From the NCBI GenBank assembly GCA_040954595.2, contig CM082592.2, forward strand, positions 5,642,001 through 5,706,000: a stretch of DNA of 64,000 nt, written 5' to 3'. Source of the DNA: Balanoglossus misakiensis (taxonomy: Eukaryota > Hemichordata). The notes beneath the pieces were generated by a model. That model worked only from the letters and a program-made list of their open reading frames with translations, did no database searches and was not told the origin of the DNA. Shown here one piece after another: positions 60,172-64,000 of this stretch. Positions within the stretch are counted from its first letter, which is position 1. Every line of letters begins with the position of its first letter. A program made the translations under genes and the position numbers.

Positions 60172-63100
60172 ATCATATCAGCCTGGACTTTGCCATTCAC
60201 TGGGCAGCTCAGCTACAACCTTGAGAATTCGGCCATATCTCTTTAACTGCCAGTTTTTGTAACACGATGAACCCACCCTGAAATCCATCGCAGACGATGT
60301 ATTTCTTTTTATCCAGTGTGTACAGCCATAGATGGGTACAGCGAATGATTATATGACTGTGGTTTCTTTTCTAGTTACTGCCCAAAACTTGCAGTGCAGT
60401 TTTGAAAAGTCACCCCATGTGACGTTTTGTTAAATCTTTGCTGCTGCTGTGTGTCAAAAGTCTCTCCTAGAAAAATAGGAGTATATAATGCATTTCCTGA
60501 GCTTTCAGTAAGATCAAAGATAAATTGATACACAGAGCGTCCATAGAGACTGTTTTGAAGTTTGCACACAGCAGTATGCTCAAGAGAGACTTGCTCAGCT
60601 CAGGTTTGAACGTTAATGTTTTTGCAACTGTGGACAGGTCACTAATATCATGCAGTATTGTCATGTGGCTCTTTGGCTTTTGTACGAATAGACGTCTGTA
60701 ATAGTCCAGCTGATTTTAAAGTCCATATAGTCTTGGAAATCGGTGCGTATATAGAATAGAATGTGGAACTGGTATTTGTGTGATATGTATTGCTACAGTC
60801 TCTGACGACAAAACTCCAGTTGAGGGAGTACTGGAAAAAGTTCCCACAAGTAGGATGGGATTACCCGAAATTTTTTGCCTCAAGTGTTTGAGGGCAGTGC
60901 AGGTCTCCTGTTGGCTATCCGCAGTCGAGTAGCATGATCCATCTTCAAAGAAAACAGTGTCTAACTCAGAACCACAATGTATAGTTATACATACCCATAG
61001 CATTGCATGGGAAGAAGTGGAACCAAACCCACCGTGATAAATTAATGGAACTCTCCTCACACTCAAGATGCACAGAAAGAAAGTCTGTGCTGAAAAATCT
61101 CCGAACTGGTTTTGAACGAAGCTTATATCGAGGTTCGTTTTCCCTGCTGAACTGGTTTGACTGGAATTTTTTATAGCAATTCCTTCCTGACAAGTGTCTC
61201 CGTTGCTTGTTGTTGTACATAGTGTGTACAGTCAGTATGTATTTATTGACATCGGAGTGATGTGAATGTTGTGTAAGGACCTCCATGCGTTTTCCTCAAG
61301 ACGTCTTGGGCTATGCTGGATGATGTTCGGCGCAAAGAAGTTGCCGGAATTTGAAAATGTTGTGTTGTGTGTCGCATTTTTTCCTTCGGTCTCTCCTGCA
61401 TGTGAGATGTTGTACATCTGGTATATTCTAAAAGTCTGTTGAACCCCTGTGCAATTAAGTTTCCCCCACCATACTTGGACAAGAATTCCTCTGGATTAAC
61501 ATTTGTTTTTCTTCAAAGTCAAGCATTTCCTGTGTGTGACAAATATACCGCATCACAACTGAGACAAGGTGGAAGAAATTTTATTCGAGAACTCACTGTA
61601 AATTTTTTCTGACAGTGGTTTGTGTCTTTAACACTCTCGCGTGTATTCTGGTTTTAGTATTGAACTAGATGTGTGCGCAGATAGCACCTTACATGTATCT
61701 GTATGTAATGTTCTGTCCTTCCCCCTAAAACCTGTAACCCCTCGCATTCTGGCATTAGTACTATAACCCAGTTGTTTCGCATTGTCAGCTAGACCATACT
61801 AAAAGGAATGAGGGGGTGGCATGTTTTGGAAAGGGGGTATTTGGAGTTGTTTGTATATTTTGATGATGTTACAAACGGCAACATTTTTTGAGCATTTTTC
61901 ATAAAATAATTTTTTCAAGAACATTGGGTAAAATGTTGGTAAATTGAACATTTGCCATAGTGCAGATAAATATTGATTTCATAGAAAATAAAAGGGTGAT
62001 TTCACAACGAAAAGAAAATTTTGATAAAATTATCTTTGATGAATTGTAGCATTTAGTATTGCATGAAATGTTATGCCATATGTATTGGGAAGCGTTCCAT
62101 TAAATTTTGTTCAAAAGTAAATTTCATGAGTTTAACAAAGATATTTATATATAAGCTATTTTTGTAATGAAAGCAAAATTTTTTTGTTTGTATATATACA
62201 TACTCAATGTTTCTAATTCCTGGCAAGTTTGTCTTCGTGGACACTGTATATTTATCAAAAGAATCATTTTGAAGTGATGTATGTTTTTGCCATTTTTTTG
62301 TTGCAGTGTTTGTAATTCTTTTCCAGCGGTGTCTGGATCTTCATTTCAGAAAGTTGCCTGCAGGGTCATTTCGCGGTTGCCTGGTGTTTTGTAAGGTTTA
62401 ACAAGTATAAGGGGTGGGATTCTAGTACAGTGGGGGATATATTGTGTCTTATTATGGTAGTCATTTATGGAAATTAAGCATCCATCCCAAGCCCTCTTGC
62501 CTCAAGTTCACTGTTCAAACCTCATCATGGTGAGGCTGAACTTATTTTCATCATGTAAACCTTTTCAAGAAAACTTCATTACAAGAAAAACAATTTTTCT
62601 GTAGATCCACAGAATGGTGTGTGTCATAACCCACCAGACTGAACTAGCAGAAGGCACACCAGATGTGAACGATCATATCAAAGTTTTCTTACTTGTATTG
62701 CATGCTTGCCGAGGTGTGGGGATTCTGAAACTTACAATGTTCTTGCCAAATGGCACAGAGATGAAAGATACGTCATATCAATGAATGGGTACAATTCCAT
62801 TGTGGTACATATTTGAAGAAGTACTTCCTTGGGTGTTTTCCCAGCTGAAAAATCGAACAACTAAGAAAATCTGTTCACCTAGTATAACAGCTACCTCTGA
62901 CTTTTCTGGTTTAGTTTTGTACGAGTTGTTCGTGAAGCATCTTCTCATTTGGCAGACTCACTCAGATGTCGTTTTATTTTAACCATTACATTTACAAACT
63001 GCCCTTCAATATTTTTGACCACACTGTATTGTAATGTAGTTACACTCCCTGTTTATGTTTGTTGCTTCACATGTGGTTGTGGAGTGGAAATTTCCAGGAA

Positions 63101-63860
63101 GTGTACAAAGTACACAAACAAGGGTTTGACAGCAATGACAGTATACCATGCTTATAATAGAGAAATAAGTGAATTTGCCAGGCAGGCTGTCTTCCTAAAA
63201 GCGTATATAATCCAACAAAATAGAACAGGTGATGGCTAATATACTATGCATACTCGAAGTAGAATTGAAACGGCACCTATGTAATTAATTCAAGCAAACA
63301 AGAGACCTTTGTAAGATGCAAATATCAAAATTCAGAGATATGTATATAATTTAAACTTGTTTTGTTTTTCCGAGGATTTTTTTACCTGGCAATATTGACT
63401 TGCCATGACAGATAGCATTGATGGGTCTGATATTATTGTAGGCTAGACAACTGTGGTGGATGTCAGGAAATGTATATTGCACTTATAAGAATCCCAACAT
63501 GAATTCAGGGGCACTCGCCACTTTCTGTGTAATCATAGATACCGTAATGAGCAATTTATTTATTATCTGCATTTTGGAATCTGCAATGGAAACTTCATAG
63601 ATATTTCCTGTTGTGGCTGGGTACTGTTTAATACTTGGATGGTGGAATTCATTCACAATGTTTTATAATTGTACTACATTTTATAATTGTACTACATAAT
63701 AATATTGAATATTCACAGTGGTTGGTATATTGTCACTGGTGCTAATGTAAATCTGTATAGTGTCACTCATAAGCTTCACTATGTTGCCAAATTTGTGATT
63801 CATCCCTTTTTTGCAACAATAAAAGAGAAAATCTGAATAAAACTTGGTTATGTGGTTGTT
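60172..63860 (+). other. CLIP1: CLIP1 3'UTR (probable)
   Basis: There is no convincing coding content after the stop. AATAAA occurs at 61987-61992, 63818-63823, 63836-63841 and 63880-63885. The late cluster suggests a 3'UTR of about 3.7 kb, with a possible shorter form ending near 62.0 kb. The last 100 bases hold nothing recognisable. Confidence 0.55.
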
Positions 63861-64000
63861 TTTATTGATTACTTAAATGAATAAAGTTGACATATAGGAC
63901 GTTATTTTGTATGAAAAATTTCTTTGACATCTGAAAATTTCACAGGTTACCGTGTTCAAATCAGCGATATCAAATAAAATACCTTGGTATGGTAATGTGA

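Overview
This window is nuclear DNA from an animal. Its genes are broken into many short exons with GT-AG introns, there is a vertebrate-like U1 snRNA gene, and the non-coding DNA is AT-rich and full of microsatellites, palindromic MITE-like elements and AGGTCA-rich tandem repeats. The gene set (SLC13, RNF10, CLIP1 with two CAP-Gly domains and two C-terminal zinc knuckles) and the repeat texture suggest an invertebrate deuterostome such as a hemichordate, amphioxus or echinoderm. The species cannot be fixed from sequence alone.

Layout. 1-1450 is repeat-rich: degenerate AGGTCA tandem units, a 155-bp duplication, and a row of four strong hairpins of two alternating types. 1601-1767 is a full-length U1 snRNA gene on the + strand. 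4122-15751 (- strand) is a complete 13-exon SLC13-family sodium/carboxylate cotransporter gene (660 aa), with a nested palindromic element of about 1.3 kb in intron 3 and a second TIR element in intron 1. 15.8-19.7 kb is gene-poor. 20208-22194 (- strand) is a 7-exon gene for a proline-rich 318-aa protein whose C-terminal box recalls PRR11 and MTFR proteins. It is divergent from 23106-29479 (+ strand), an 18-exon RNF10 gene (824 aa). 37691-60171 (+ strand) is CLIP1 (CLIP-170), with 24 constitutive coding exons (1221 aa), two candidate frame-preserving cassette exons in intron 1, and a 3'UTR of up to about 3.7 kb.

The exon models were built by hand from conserved protein segments and splice sites. 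Every junction in the four protein genes keeps the reading frame, and each total length divides by three, which is strong internal support. The genes do not form a functional unit: they are a membrane transporter, a RING E3 ligase, a microtubule plus-end tracker, a proline-rich protein and a spliceosomal RNA. RNF10 and CLIP1 both lie in human 12q24.31 (recalled), so their adjacency here may be old linkage.

No unknown multi-gene system was found. The most unusual signals are the alternating hairpin array, the palindrome-within-palindrome element, a CxCxCxCxC stretch plus a repeat-expanded acidic loop in the SLC13 protein, and the CLIP1 cassette exons, one followed closely by a perfect 12-bp hairpin.
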